Assembly: GCA_963826145.1 (NCBI GenBank)
Contig: CAWGVW010000002.1
Location: forward strand, 1,488,001-1,552,000
Direction of reading: 5' to 3'
Length of the DNA stretch: 64,000 bases
DNA from: JBGPLJ01 sp963826145
GTDB taxonomy: Bacteria > Pseudomonadota > Gammaproteobacteria > Steroidobacterales > Steroidobacteraceae
The notes under the pieces were generated by a model that saw nothing but the letters and a program-made list of their open reading frames with translations, was not told where the DNA came from and made no database searches. How positions within the stretch are numbered: position 1 is the first letter of the stretch; each line of letters begins with the position of its first letter. The translations under genes were made by a program, and so were the position numbers. Positions 54,740 through 62,316 of the stretch are shown here, piece by piece.

Positions 54740-55337
54740 CGGGGCGGCGATCGGGCGCTACGTCATCGCGCTTGCGCTCCTCGCGTGCGCAGCCTGTCAG
54801 CCGCTGACGAAGCCGGCGTCGCGGCCCGCGGGATCCTGGGAGGAACGCAAGACCCAGCTGCTCGCCGCGAATCACTGGCGGTTCGATGGCCGCGTCGCCA
54901 TCTCGGGCGTCGAATCCGGCGGTAGTGCCGGCATTCGCTGGCAACAGAGCCGTTCGCGTTCGGACGTCGCCGTGTTCGGTGCGCTCGGCGCGGGTGGACT
55001 CGATATCGCGGTGGACGACGAGCATGTGCGCGTGAAGACGAGCCGGGGCGAAGTGGTCGAGGACGACGACGCTCGCCGCATCATCGAGGAACGCCTCGGT
55101 GTTCCTCTGCCTCTTGCAGAGCTGCGGTACTGGCTCGTCGGCGTGGCCGCCCCCGACTCGGATGCGAATGAAGTGCTGGGCGACAACCAGCGCCTTGCGG
55201 CGCTTTCGCAGATCGGCTGGGACGTTCACTTTACGGAATATCAGCCGGTGGCCGGCGACTTGCTGCCATCACGACTTGATGCCAGCCACGAGGGCGTCAA
55301 GGTACGGCTTCGAATTTCACATTGGCAGTGGCAATGA
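54729..55337 (+). CDS. lolB: Outer-membrane lipoprotein receptor LolB
   Basis: LolB takes lipoproteins from LolA and inserts them in the outer membrane. The signal peptide carries LLAC, placing the lipid Cys at residue 20 (C23 is an alternative). Family features include WRFDGRVAISGVESGGSAGI, RLGVPLPLAELRYWLVG and WDVHFTEYQP. The 202-residue length is normal. It overlaps ispE by ATGA. Confidence 0.94.
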   Translation: MRSDGAAIGRYVIALALLACAACQPLTKPASRPAGSWEERKTQLLAANHWRFDGRVAISGVESGGSAGIRWQQSRSRSDVAVFGALGAGGLDIAVDDEHVRVKTSRGEVVEDDDARRIIEERLGVPLPLAELRYWLVGVAAPDSDANEVLGDNQRLAALSQIGWDVHFTEYQPVAGDLLPSRLDASHEGVKVRLRISHWQWQ

Positions 55338-56212
55338 CTGCGGCAATTTCGGGGCCAGACCCCGTGGGGTCTGACCCGAGGCAACCCTGGCCGGCACCGG
55401 CCAAGCTCAACCTGTTCCTGCACGTTCTCGGCCGGCGCCCCGACGGCTATCACGAGCTGCAGACGGCGTTTCAGTTCCTCGATCTCGTGGACTCACTGCG
55501 ATTCGAAGTGCGGGTGGACGGACGCATCGTTCGGACGGCTGGCCCCAAAGAGGTGCCCGAGGCCACCGATCTCGTCGTGCGGGCGGCCGAAGCCCTGCGG
55601 CGTGCGACGGGAACGGCTCTCGGCGCGGCGATTGCGGTTGAAAAGCGCATCCCGATCGGGGGCGGTCTTGGCGGCGGCAGCTCGGACGCCGCGACGACAC
55701 TGGTGGCTTTGAACCGGCTCTGGGGCACGGGTCTCGCGCCGGCCGAACTCGCGGCCATTGGGCTTGCGCTCGGCGCGGATGTGCCTGTTTTCATACACGG
55801 AACAGCCGCGTTTGCCGAAGGCGTCGGCGAGCGGCTGACGCCGATCGAGCCCCCGGAATGCCATTTCGCGCTCGTCCATCCGGGGATCGGCGTCAGCACC
55901 GCCGAAGTGTTTCAGGCCTCTGAATTGACACGAAATTCTGCCCCTATCACAATACGCGCCCTTTTTGAGGGGGGTGGCCGGAATGATTGCGAGGCGGTGG
56001 TCCGCTCGCGCTATCCGGCGGTGGCTCAGGCGCTCGACTGGCTCGGCAAATTTGGCCGGGCACGAATGACGGGAACAGGCGCTTGCGTGTTCGTTGCGGT
56101 GGAGTCGCGCGCACGCGCCGAGGAAATCTGCGCGAAAGTTCCTCCGGCCTGGCGAGGCTTCGCCTGCCGCGGACGCAATCGCTCGCCGCTCATTGAGCGG
56201 TCCGCGATGTGA
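55334..56212 (+). CDS. ispE: 4-diphosphocytidyl-2-C-methyl-D-erythritol kinase
   Basis: IspE phosphorylates CDP-methylerythritol in the MEP isoprenoid pathway. GHMP kinase motifs are APAKLNLFLHVLGRRPDGYH, the ATP loop PIGGGLGGGSSDAATTLVAL, and ARMTGTGACVFVA. ATG 55334 overlaps the lolB stop as ATGA, giving 292 residues. Residues about 7-15 (GPDPVGSDP) are encoded by a GGGGTCTGACCCC-type palindrome inside the gene, just before the conserved PAPAKLNL. Confidence 0.96.
   Translation: MTAAISGPDPVGSDPRQPWPAPAKLNLFLHVLGRRPDGYHELQTAFQFLDLVDSLRFEVRVDGRIVRTAGPKEVPEATDLVVRAAEALRRATGTALGAAIAVEKRIPIGGGLGGGSSDAATTLVALNRLWGTGLAPAELAAIGLALGADVPVFIHGTAAFAEGVGERLTPIEPPECHFALVHPGIGVSTAEVFQASELTRNSAPITIRALFEGGGRNDCEAVVRSRYPAVAQALDWLGKFGRARMTGTGACVFVAVESRARAEEICAKVPPAWRGFACRGRNRSPLIERSAM
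55349..55379. repeat. GGGGTCTGACCCC-type palindrome (family D, copy D3)
   Basis: TCGGGGCCAGACCCC and GGGGTCTGACCCGA form arms around a GT loop with about one mismatch. It begins 15 bases after the ispE start codon and is translated in frame. The core is related to the GGGGTCAGTCCCC element of copy D1. Confidence 0.8.
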
Positions 56213-56246
56213 GGGCGTAACGGCCCGGGGGCGGTTCGTGCACGGT

Positions 56247-56321
56247 TGGGGTGTCGCCAAGTGGTAAGGCAGCGGGTTTTGATCCCGCCATCCGGAGGTT
56301 CGAATCCTTCCACCCCAGCCA
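56247..56321 (+). tRNA. tRNA-Gln (anticodon TTG)
   Basis: The 75-base sequence folds as a full cloverleaf: acceptor TGGGGTG paired with CACCCCA, an anticodon stem GCGGG/CCCGC with loop TTTTGAT (anticodon TTG), T arm GGAGGTTCGAATCCTTCC, and encoded CCA. U1-A72, as here, is an identity feature of tRNA-Gln. Its position between ispE and prs matches Pseudomonas. A weak promoter (TTGAGC, 17 bases, CGTAAC) is possible at 56193-56221. Confidence 0.97.
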
Positions 56322-56357
56322 CTTCGAGTTCGAAGGGGCGAGTTTCGGAGTAGGGCA

Positions 56358-57311
56358 TTGGATCAGACGTCGCTCGCGCTATTCACCGGCAACGCGAATC
56401 TGCCGCTCGCACAGGAAATCGCGCGGCATTTGACGACGCCGCTCGGGCGCGCGCATGTCGGGCGCTTCAGCGACGGCGAAGTGAACATCGAGCTGATGGA
56501 AGGCGTGCGCGGCAAGGCCGTGTTCATCGTGCAGCCGACGAGTCCGCCGGCGAACGACACGCTGATGGAACTGCTCGTGATGTGCGACGCGTGCCGGCGC
56601 GCATCGGCGGCAAGCATCACCGCGGTGGTGCCGTACTTCGGCTACAGCCGCCAGGACCGCAGGCCGCGTGCCACGCGCTCGGCGATCACGGCGAAGCTCG
56701 TGGCGAACATGATTTCGATTTCGGGCGTGAATCGGCTGCTGACGGTCGACCTGCACGCGGACCAGATCCAGGGCTTCTTCGACATACCTGTCGACAACGT
56801 CTATGCCTCGCCGGTGCTGCTCGGCGACGCGTGGAAGCAGAAGTACCAGGACATGGTGGTCGTGTCGCCGGACGTCGGCGGCGTGGTGCGGGCGCGGGCG
56901 CTTGCAAAACGACTCGACGACGCGGAACTCGCCATTATTGACAAGAGGCGTCCGCGGCCGAACGAATCGAAGGTGATGAACATCATCGGCGAGGTGGCCG
57001 GCAAGACCTGCGTGATGGTCGATGACCTGGTCGACACCGCAGGCACGCTCTGCCAGGCGGCCGAGGCGCTGAAGGAAGAGGGCGCGAAGAAGGTGGTGGC
57101 TTACATCACGCACGCAGTGCTTTCGGGCAACGCGGTCGAGAAGATCGAGAAATCGGTGCTCGATGAAATCGTGGTGACGGACACGATTCTGCTGCGCGAG
57201 GATGCGAAGAAATGCCGGAAGATCCGCCAGCTTTCCGTGGCGGGGCTCCTGGCGGAGACGATCCGGCGGATTCTCGACGAGGAGTCGGTGAGTAGTTTGT
57301 ATATCGATTGA
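56358..57311 (+). CDS. prs: Ribose-phosphate pyrophosphokinase
   Basis: Prs makes PRPP from ribose-5-phosphate and ATP. Signatures are FSDGEVNIELMEGVRG, VVPYFGYSRQDRRPRATRSA, the divalent-cation motif VDLHADQIQGFFDIPVDN, and the PRPP loop VMVDDLVDTAGTLCQAAEAL. The start is TTG 56358, preceded by a GGAG; the protein has 317 residues. It is followed by a 168-base spacer containing a branched repeat and then rplY. Confidence 0.97.
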   Translation: MDQTSLALFTGNANLPLAQEIARHLTTPLGRAHVGRFSDGEVNIELMEGVRGKAVFIVQPTSPPANDTLMELLVMCDACRRASAASITAVVPYFGYSRQDRRPRATRSAITAKLVANMISISGVNRLLTVDLHADQIQGFFDIPVDNVYASPVLLGDAWKQKYQDMVVVSPDVGGVVRARALAKRLDDAELAIIDKRRPRPNESKVMNIIGEVAGKTCVMVDDLVDTAGTLCQAAEALKEEGAKKVVAYITHAVLSGNAVEKIEKSVLDEIVVTDTILLREDAKKCRKIRQLSVAGLLAETIRRILDEESVSSLYID

Positions 57312-57312
57312 C

Positions 57313-57421
57313 AGCCCTCACCGGGCCCTCACCCCGCCCCTCTCCCATAAATGGGAGAGGGTGGAAGAACGCCCCCTCTCCCGCTTGCGGGAGAGGGTCG
57401 GGGTGAGGGCCGGGGTGAGGG
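57313..57421. repeat. Branched palindromic repeat of the CCCTCTCCC type (family E, copy E1)
   Basis: An outer stem pairs CCCTCACCGGGCCCTCACCC (57313 on) with CGGGGTGAGGGCCGGGGTGA (57399 on). Inside are two hairpins, CCTCTCCCAT/ATGGGAGAGG around 57340-57361 and CCCTCTCCCGC/GCGGGAGAGGG around 57373-57396. The predicted fold is a three-way junction. It lies between prs and rplY. Confidence 0.85.
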
Positions 57422-57479
57422 GGTATGGGGTCCCGCACTTCGGTGCGGAGCGATTCAGTAACCAATTGGAGTGGATGAC

Positions 57480-58274
57480 ATGAAGATTTCCTTTGAAGTA
57501 CCCGCGGAATTCCGCGACGACCTCGGCAAGGGCGCGAGCCGGCGGCTGCGCAAGAGCGGCAAGGTCCCCGCGATTCTTTACGGCGGCCACCTCGAGCCGC
57601 GTGCGATGCTCGTTGATCACACGAGGCTGATGCTCCTGCTCGAGAACGAGAAGTTCTATTCGACCATCGTCAACCTCAAGGTGGGCGATAAGACGCAGGC
57701 GGCGATCCTGAAGGACATCCAGCGCCATCCTGCGAAGAACCAGGTGCTGCACATCGATCTGCAGCGCGTGCTCGACAACGAGAAGATTCGCCTGCGCATC
57801 CCCATCCACTTCAAGAACGAAGCGGCGTCGGTCGGCATCAAGTCCCAGGGCGGCGTAATGATGCACCTCCTGAGCGACGTGGAAGTGCAGTGCCTGCCGA
57901 AGGACCTGCCGGAATTCCTCGAGCTCGACGTGATCAACCTGGAACTCAACAAGTCGATGCACCTCTCCGACATCAAGTTGCCGGAAGGCGTTACGCTGAC
58001 CCCGCTCCTGCACGGCCGCAACGAATCGGTCGTCGCCATCCACGCGCCACGCGCAGAGGAAGTCGAAGTCGTGGTCGCGGCCGCCGAAGCGGTTCCTGTG
58101 GAAGGTGCAGCGGCTGCCGTTGCTCCGCCCGGCGCACCCGGCGCACCCGGTGCTCCCGGCGCAGCACCGGCTACCGCCGCCGACGCGAAGAAGGGCGATG
58201 CCGCAGCGGCGAAACCCGCCGATGCGAAGGCCGCAGCCGCTCCGGCTGCGAAGAAGGAAGGCGGCAAGAAGTAA
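57480..58274 (+). CDS. rplY: 50S ribosomal protein L25/general stress protein Ctc
   Basis: The long (Ctc/TL5) form of L25 binds 5S rRNA. From ATG 57480, with GGAG about 9 bases upstream, there are 264 residues. The N-terminal L25 domain has SRRLRKSGKVPAILYGGHLE and DIQRHPAKNQVLHIDLQRV. A TL5 C-terminal beta domain follows to about residue 190. The remaining 70 residues are an Ala/Pro/Gly/Lys low-complexity tail encoded partly by a 9-base tandem repeat. It precedes pth in the usual order. Confidence 0.95.
   Translation: MKISFEVPAEFRDDLGKGASRRLRKSGKVPAILYGGHLEPRAMLVDHTRLMLLLENEKFYSTIVNLKVGDKTQAAILKDIQRHPAKNQVLHIDLQRVLDNEKIRLRIPIHFKNEAASVGIKSQGGVMMHLLSDVEVQCLPKDLPEFLELDVINLELNKSMHLSDIKLPEGVTLTPLLHGRNESVVAIHAPRAEEVEVVVAAAEAVPVEGAAAAVAPPGAPGAPGAPGAAPATAADAKKGDAAAAKPADAKAAAAPAAKKEGGKK
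58128..58163 (+). repeat. 9-bp tandem repeat coding for Pro-Gly-Ala units
   Basis: Four copies of CCCGGCGCA (the third as CCCGGTGCT) run in frame near the end of rplY and encode Pro-Gly-Ala four times. A unit length divisible by three means copy-number change would alter tail length without breaking the gene. Confidence 0.8.
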
Positions 58275-58280
58275 AGGTAT

Positions 58281-58371
58281 CGGTACCGGGATTGGATTAC
58301 TGGGGATTTGAGTCGCTGGCTGCGCACCTGCGGCACAGACACAAATCCCCAGTAATCCAATCCCGGTACCG
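58281..58371. repeat. Palindromic repeat family B, copy B2
   Basis: Perfect arms of about 30 bases start with CGGTACCGGGATTGGATTAC and surround a 31-base loop unrelated to the loop of copy B1. The element fills the rplY-pth spacer, beginning 7 bases after the rplY stop and ending 6 bases before the pth ATG, so the pth ribosome site is at or in its right edge. Confidence 0.9.
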
Positions 58372-58377
58372 GTTTCT

Positions 58378-58998
58378 ATGGCTGGCACGCCGCTCAGTCT
58401 CATCGTCGGTCTCGGCAATCCGGGCGCCGAACACCAGAAGACCTGCCACAACGCGGGCTTCTGGTTCGTCGACGCGCTCGCGGATCTTGCCCGCGCGGAA
58501 TTTCGCGGCGACGGCAAGTTTCACGGCGCGGTAGCGAATTGCGCGCTCGCGGGCCGCTCGGTGTGGCTCCTGAAGCCGACGACCTACATGAACCGCAGCG
58601 GTCTTGCGGTGAGCGCCTTCGTCAACTATTTCAAGATCGAGCCCGCCTCAGTCCTCGTCGTTTACGACGAACTCGACCTGCCGCCCGGCACCGCACGGCT
58701 CAAGTTCGGCGGCGGGCACGCAGGGCACAACGGCATGCGCGACGTCATCGCGCACCTGGGCGATGAGTTCTGGCGCCTGCGGCTCGGCATTGGCCACCCG
58801 GGCGACAAGAACCAGGTCATTGATCACGTACTCGACCGGCCGAAACCGGAAGAGGAGCGGGCGATCCGCGCGGCGATTGCGGACGGCCTTGATGCGCTCC
58901 CGGTGCTGATCGAGCAGGGCGGCGAACGAGCCATGAATCAACTGCATCGCCGCAGTCCCTCGGGCGATACGCCGGCAGCGCCGGCGGCCTCTAAGTAA
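58378..58998 (+). CDS. pth: Peptidyl-tRNA hydrolase
   Basis: Pth releases peptides from drop-off peptidyl-tRNAs. Conserved features are IVGLGNPGAEH with Asn, the catalytic His in KTCHNAGFWFVD, LLKPTTYMNRSG, VVYDELDLPPG with the catalytic Asp, and GGHAGHNGMRD. The 206-residue length is normal. It lies between rplY and ychF. Confidence 0.97.
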   Translation: MAGTPLSLIVGLGNPGAEHQKTCHNAGFWFVDALADLARAEFRGDGKFHGAVANCALAGRSVWLLKPTTYMNRSGLAVSAFVNYFKIEPASVLVVYDELDLPPGTARLKFGGGHAGHNGMRDVIAHLGDEFWRLRLGIGHPGDKNQVIDHVLDRPKPEEERAIRAAIADGLDALPVLIEQGGERAMNQLHRRSPSGDTPAAPAASK

Positions 58999-59008
58999 CG
59001 GAAATCTC

Positions 59009-60100
59009 ATGGGCATCAAGTGCGGCATCGTCGGCCTGCCGAACGTCGGCAAGTCGACCCTTTTCAATGCGCTGACGCGTGCGCAGATCGCGGCGGAGAA
59101 CTACCCGTTCTGCACGATCGATCCGAACGTCGGTGTCGTGCCGGTGCCGGATCCGCGCCTCGAGGTTCTCGCCGGCATCGCGCACCCGGAGAAGATCCTG
59201 CCGACGACGGTCGAATTCGTGGACATCGCGGGACTCGTCGCCGGCGCCTCGGAGGGCGAAGGCCTCGGCAACAAATTCCTGGCGCACATCCGCGAAGTCG
59301 ATGCCATCGCGCACGTCGTGCGCTGTTTCATCAACGACGACATCGTGCACGTTGCGAACAGGATCGACCCGCTCTCCGACATCGAAGTCATCAACACGGA
59401 ACTCGCGCTCGCGGACCTCGACGCGGTGGAGCGCGCACTCGCGAAGGCGGACAAGGCGGCGAAGGCCAATGACAAGGAGGGCATCAAGGCGCGCGACGTC
59501 CTGCAACGCGTGCGGACACAGCTCGATGCAGGAAAGCCCGTGCGTGCACTGAAGCTCGATGAGACGGAACGCCCGATCATCCGCGATCTGCACCTGCTCA
59601 CGGCGAAGCCGCTGATGTATGTCGCGAACGTCAACGAAACCGGGTTCACCAACAATCCCTTTTTGACCGTGGTCGAGCAGCTCGCGGAGTCGGAGCATTC
59701 GCAGGTTGCCGCCGTCTGCGCCTCCATCGAAGCTGAAATCGCGCAGCTCGAGGAAGCGGATCGTGCGGAGTTCCTGAAGGAGCTGGGCCTTGCGGAACCC
59801 GGGCTCAACCGCGTCATTCGCGCCGCATATCGGCTGCTTGGGCTGCAGACCTATTTCACGGCGGGACCCAAGGAAGTGCGCGCCTGGACCGTGCGCTCCG
59901 GGGCAACGGCGCCGCAGGCGGCCGGGGTCATCCACACGGATTTCGAGCGCGGCTTCATCCGGGCCGAGGTCATCGCCTATGATGACTACGTCACCGGCCG
60001 CGGCGAGGCCGGCGCGCGCGATGCAGGGAAACTGCGGCTGGAAGGCAAGGAGTACATCGTGCGCGAAGGCGATGTCATGCATTTCCGCTTCAACGTATAG
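59009..60100 (+). CDS. ychF: Redox-regulated ATPase YchF (Obg family)
   Basis: YchF is an ATP-preferring Obg-family protein that binds ribosomes and negatively affects the oxidative stress response in E. coli. Motifs include the G1 loop GLPNVGKSTLFNAL, VEFVDIAGLVAGASEGEGLG, and the C-terminal TGS domain (FTAGPKEVRAWTVRSGATAP, then KEYIVREGDVMHFRFNV). The 363-residue length is exact. It ends the prs-rplY-pth-ychF series. Confidence 0.98.
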   Translation: MGIKCGIVGLPNVGKSTLFNALTRAQIAAENYPFCTIDPNVGVVPVPDPRLEVLAGIAHPEKILPTTVEFVDIAGLVAGASEGEGLGNKFLAHIREVDAIAHVVRCFINDDIVHVANRIDPLSDIEVINTELALADLDAVERALAKADKAAKANDKEGIKARDVLQRVRTQLDAGKPVRALKLDETERPIIRDLHLLTAKPLMYVANVNETGFTNNPFLTVVEQLAESEHSQVAAVCASIEAEIAQLEEADRAEFLKELGLAEPGLNRVIRAAYRLLGLQTYFTAGPKEVRAWTVRSGATAPQAAGVIHTDFERGFIRAEVIAYDDYVTGRGEAGARDAGKLRLEGKEYIVREGDVMHFRFNV

Positions 60101-60120
60101 CGAGCAGGCAGGGACCGGCC

Positions 60121-61014
60121 ATGACCGAAGCGACCACGATCACTGGCGAAGCTCGCTACCGTGCGGCGGTCGGTCCGCGCGCGAACTTCTATGTGCCGAA
60201 ATTCCTGCGTTTCGATGCAGGCGAAAGCCGGGCTTCCTGGAACTGGCCGGCGTTCTTCCTCGGCGCTCTCTGGATGCTGTACCGGCGCATGTGGTCGACG
60301 GCCGTATACCTATTCCTCATCAGCATCGGAATCGGAATCGTCGAAGGCCTCATTTTCGAGCCGCTGCTCGGCAAGCAAACGTCGGACCGCATCAGTTACG
60401 CGACAACGCTCGGCTTGATGATCGTCGTGGGCATAGTCGCGAACATGCTGTATCACGGGCGCATCAAGCGCCGGATCGCGCAGGTGTCGCAGTCGGGGCT
60501 CGATGAATTGCAGGCGTTTCGTGCGCTCGAGCGCGGCCCGCATACGAGCTGGGTGGGCGTCATCATTGCGGCCGTCGTTTTTGGCGTGGCCGTTCTTGGC
60601 ATTGTCGCGGCGATCGCAATTCCCGCGTACCAGGACTACACCGTTCGCGCCCAGGTGACGGAGGGTCTCAATCTCGCGGGCGCTGCGAAGGCGGCCGTCG
60701 CGGAGTCCTATGCGAGGGACCGCCACTGGCCGGCGGATCTGCAGGCAGCCGGGATGCCCGCGACGCTGTCGGGCAAGTACGTTTCCGCCGTCACGATCGA
60801 TCGCGGCACGATCCAGATTACCTACGGCAATGCGGCGAATCGGGTGCTCGTTGCCCGGACGCTGAGCATCCGGCCGACCGTAACGGCGAATGAAGACGTG
60901 GTCTGGAGCTGCGGTTATTCCGAGAGCTACGAGAGCGAGCCGTCGACGGGCGAGGCGGGGCCGAACAAGACGAGCGTCCCCATGAAATACCTGCCGGTCA
61001 ATTGCCGGCAGTAG
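60121..61014 (+). CDS. DUF2628 membrane domain fused to a type IV pilin-like domain
   Basis: The 297-residue protein has an unusual two-part layout. Residues about 20-125 are a DUF2628-like domain (RASWNWPAFFLGALWMLYRR, then two membrane segments). Residues about 140-297 look like a major pilin: a hydrophobic helix running into VAAIAIPAYQDYTVRAQVTE, a globular part and a terminal pair of Cys (VVWSCGYSES and LPVNCRQ) like the pilin D-region disulfide. The prepilin peptidase site (Gly-Phe-Thr-Leu-x-Glu) is missing, so it is probably not assembled as a normal pilin. It follows ychF by 20 bases. Function is unknown. Confidence 0.85.
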   Translation: MTEATTITGEARYRAAVGPRANFYVPKFLRFDAGESRASWNWPAFFLGALWMLYRRMWSTAVYLFLISIGIGIVEGLIFEPLLGKQTSDRISYATTLGLMIVVGIVANMLYHGRIKRRIAQVSQSGLDELQAFRALERGPHTSWVGVIIAAVVFGVAVLGIVAAIAIPAYQDYTVRAQVTEGLNLAGAAKAAVAESYARDRHWPADLQAAGMPATLSGKYVSAVTIDRGTIQITYGNAANRVLVARTLSIRPTVTANEDVVWSCGYSESYESEPSTGEAGPNKTSVPMKYLPVNCRQ

Positions 61015-61030
61015 CACAAAGGCCCTTTTC

Positions 61031-61059
61031 TTGACTCGCCCGGACCTCGTCCGGAGAAT
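61031..61059 (+). promoter_or_regulatory. Candidate tRNA promoter
   Basis: TTGACT (61031-61036) and GAGAAT (61054-61059) are 17 bases apart and are followed by a GC-rich discriminator GCGCG, typical of growth-rate-controlled stable-RNA promoters. Transcription near 61066 would begin about 8 bases before the tRNA. Confidence 0.55.
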
Positions 61060-61073
61060 CGCGCGTCCCCTGG

Positions 61074-61150
61074 GGTGAGGTAGCTCAGCTGGTTAGAGCG
61101 TGGCACTCATAATGCCGAGGTCGAGGGTTCGAGTCCCTCCCTCACCACCA
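61074..61150 (+). tRNA. tRNA with CAT anticodon (probably elongator Met)
   Basis: The 77-base cloverleaf has acceptor GGTGAGG/CCTCACC, D arm AGCTCAGCTGGTTAGAGC, anticodon stem GGCA/TGCC with loop CTCATAA, T arm GAGGGTTCGAGTCCCTC and encoded CCA. CAT tRNAs may be elongator Met, initiator Met or lysidine-modified Ile2. The initiator is excluded by the normal G1-C72 pair and the absence of three GC pairs in the anticodon stem. Met is favoured over Ile2 but not proven. Confidence 0.92.
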
Positions 61151-61182
61151 CAAAAAGCGGTGCCCGCTGCAGGGCGCCGAGC

Positions 61183-61491
61183 CTAATCCACCACTTCGTC
61201 GATCTGGATCACCGGCATCGCGTTGGTGAAATTCTTCACGTCCGCGATGAGCTCGGGTGCGTGTTTCGCCTGGGCCGCATCGAATACCTCCTGCGAGCCC
61301 ACCCAGATGCTGATCACGGCGAGGTGCGGCGGTGGTGAACCGTCGGGCGTCGTCACGCCGCGGCGCAGTTCGATTTTGCCGATGCCCTTGCCGTAGAGGC
61401 GGTGGATCAGCGCCACGTGTTTCGTCTTGTAGTAGTCGAAATCGAACTTGATGCCTGGCTTGTTGGCGTAAAGAACCGTTATGCAGCGCAC
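61183..61491 (-). CDS. EthD family protein
   Basis: This is a dimeric ferredoxin-like alpha/beta protein of 102 residues. The EthD signature is visible: ITVLYANKPGIKFDFDYYKT, the conserved KHVALIHRLYG, and VISIWVGSQEVFDAAQ. EthD was first seen in an ether-degradation cluster, but most members have no known function. It stands alone between a tRNA and a divergent hydrolase gene. Confidence 0.88.
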   Translation of the reverse strand: MRCITVLYANKPGIKFDFDYYKTKHVALIHRLYGKGIGKIELRRGVTTPDGSPPPHLAVISIWVGSQEVFDAAQAKHAPELIADVKNFTNAMPVIQIDEVVD

Positions 61492-61562
61492 GGCGAATAC
61501 TCCGGTGGTAAGTTTGCCGCTGCATTGTCGCGTTCAGCCGGCGTTTAGGTCCACTGCCTCCG

Positions 61563-62280
61563 ATGAAGCCCAAGCGGACACTCATTCTTATACCGGGGCT
61601 CCTGTGCGATGCCGCCGTCTGGGAGCCGCAGGCGGCTGCCCTTGCCGATCTCGCACAAATCGAAGTTCCAGATCCGGGCCTCATCGACACGCTCGGCGCA
61701 ATGGCCGACGCCATTCTCGCGACGGCGCCACCGCGTTTCTCGGTGGCCGGCCACTCCATGGGTGGGCGCGTCGCTCTCGAAGTCGTCCGGCGTGCGCCGG
61801 AACGCGTGGAAGCGCTTGCACTCCTCGACACGGGCGCATCACCGCTCGCGCCGGGCGAGGCGGGCGAAAAGGAAACCGCGGGCCGATGGCGGCTCGCCGC
61901 CATAGCCCACGAACAGGGCATGCGTGCAATGGCCGCGGACTGGCTTAAGATCATGTTGTACCCGGCTCATGCCGCGAATCGGATGCTGCTCGAAACCATC
62001 TACGCGATGTTTGAGCGCAAGACACCGCAGACCTACGAAGCCCAGATCCGTGCACTCCTCGCGCGACCCGATGCGCGGCCGCTGCTGCCGCAGATTTCCT
62101 GCCCGACTCTCGTGCTCTGCGGGCGCGATGACCTTTGGGCGACGCCACCACAGCATCAGGAAATGGCCGCGACAATTCCGCAGAGCCGGCTGGTCGTCGT
62201 TGCCGGAGTGCGGACATATGTCAACGCTCGAACAGCCTGCGGCCGTGATCGCCGCCATGCGCGCGTGGCTCGGGCCATGA
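61563..62280 (+). pseudogene. Alpha/beta hydrolase, interrupted by a frameshift near its C-terminus
   Basis: The first frame holds ILIPGLLCDAAVWEPQ, the nucleophile elbow VAGHSMGGRVALEVV and the acid region LVLCGRDDLWATP. At about 62200-62204 the homologous sequence moves to another frame, which continues PECGHMSTLEQPAAVIAAMR and stops at 62280. The catalytic His (GHM) is in the second frame. Removing one base in GTTGCCGGAG would restore LVVVPECGHMS or LVVVAECGHMS. Unmodified, the first frame runs on to 62615 without the His. It may be a real lesion or a sequencing error. Confidence 0.85.
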
Positions 62281-62316
62281 GCGTGCAAACCCGCAGTGTA
62301 TCCAGCAAATCCGGGC

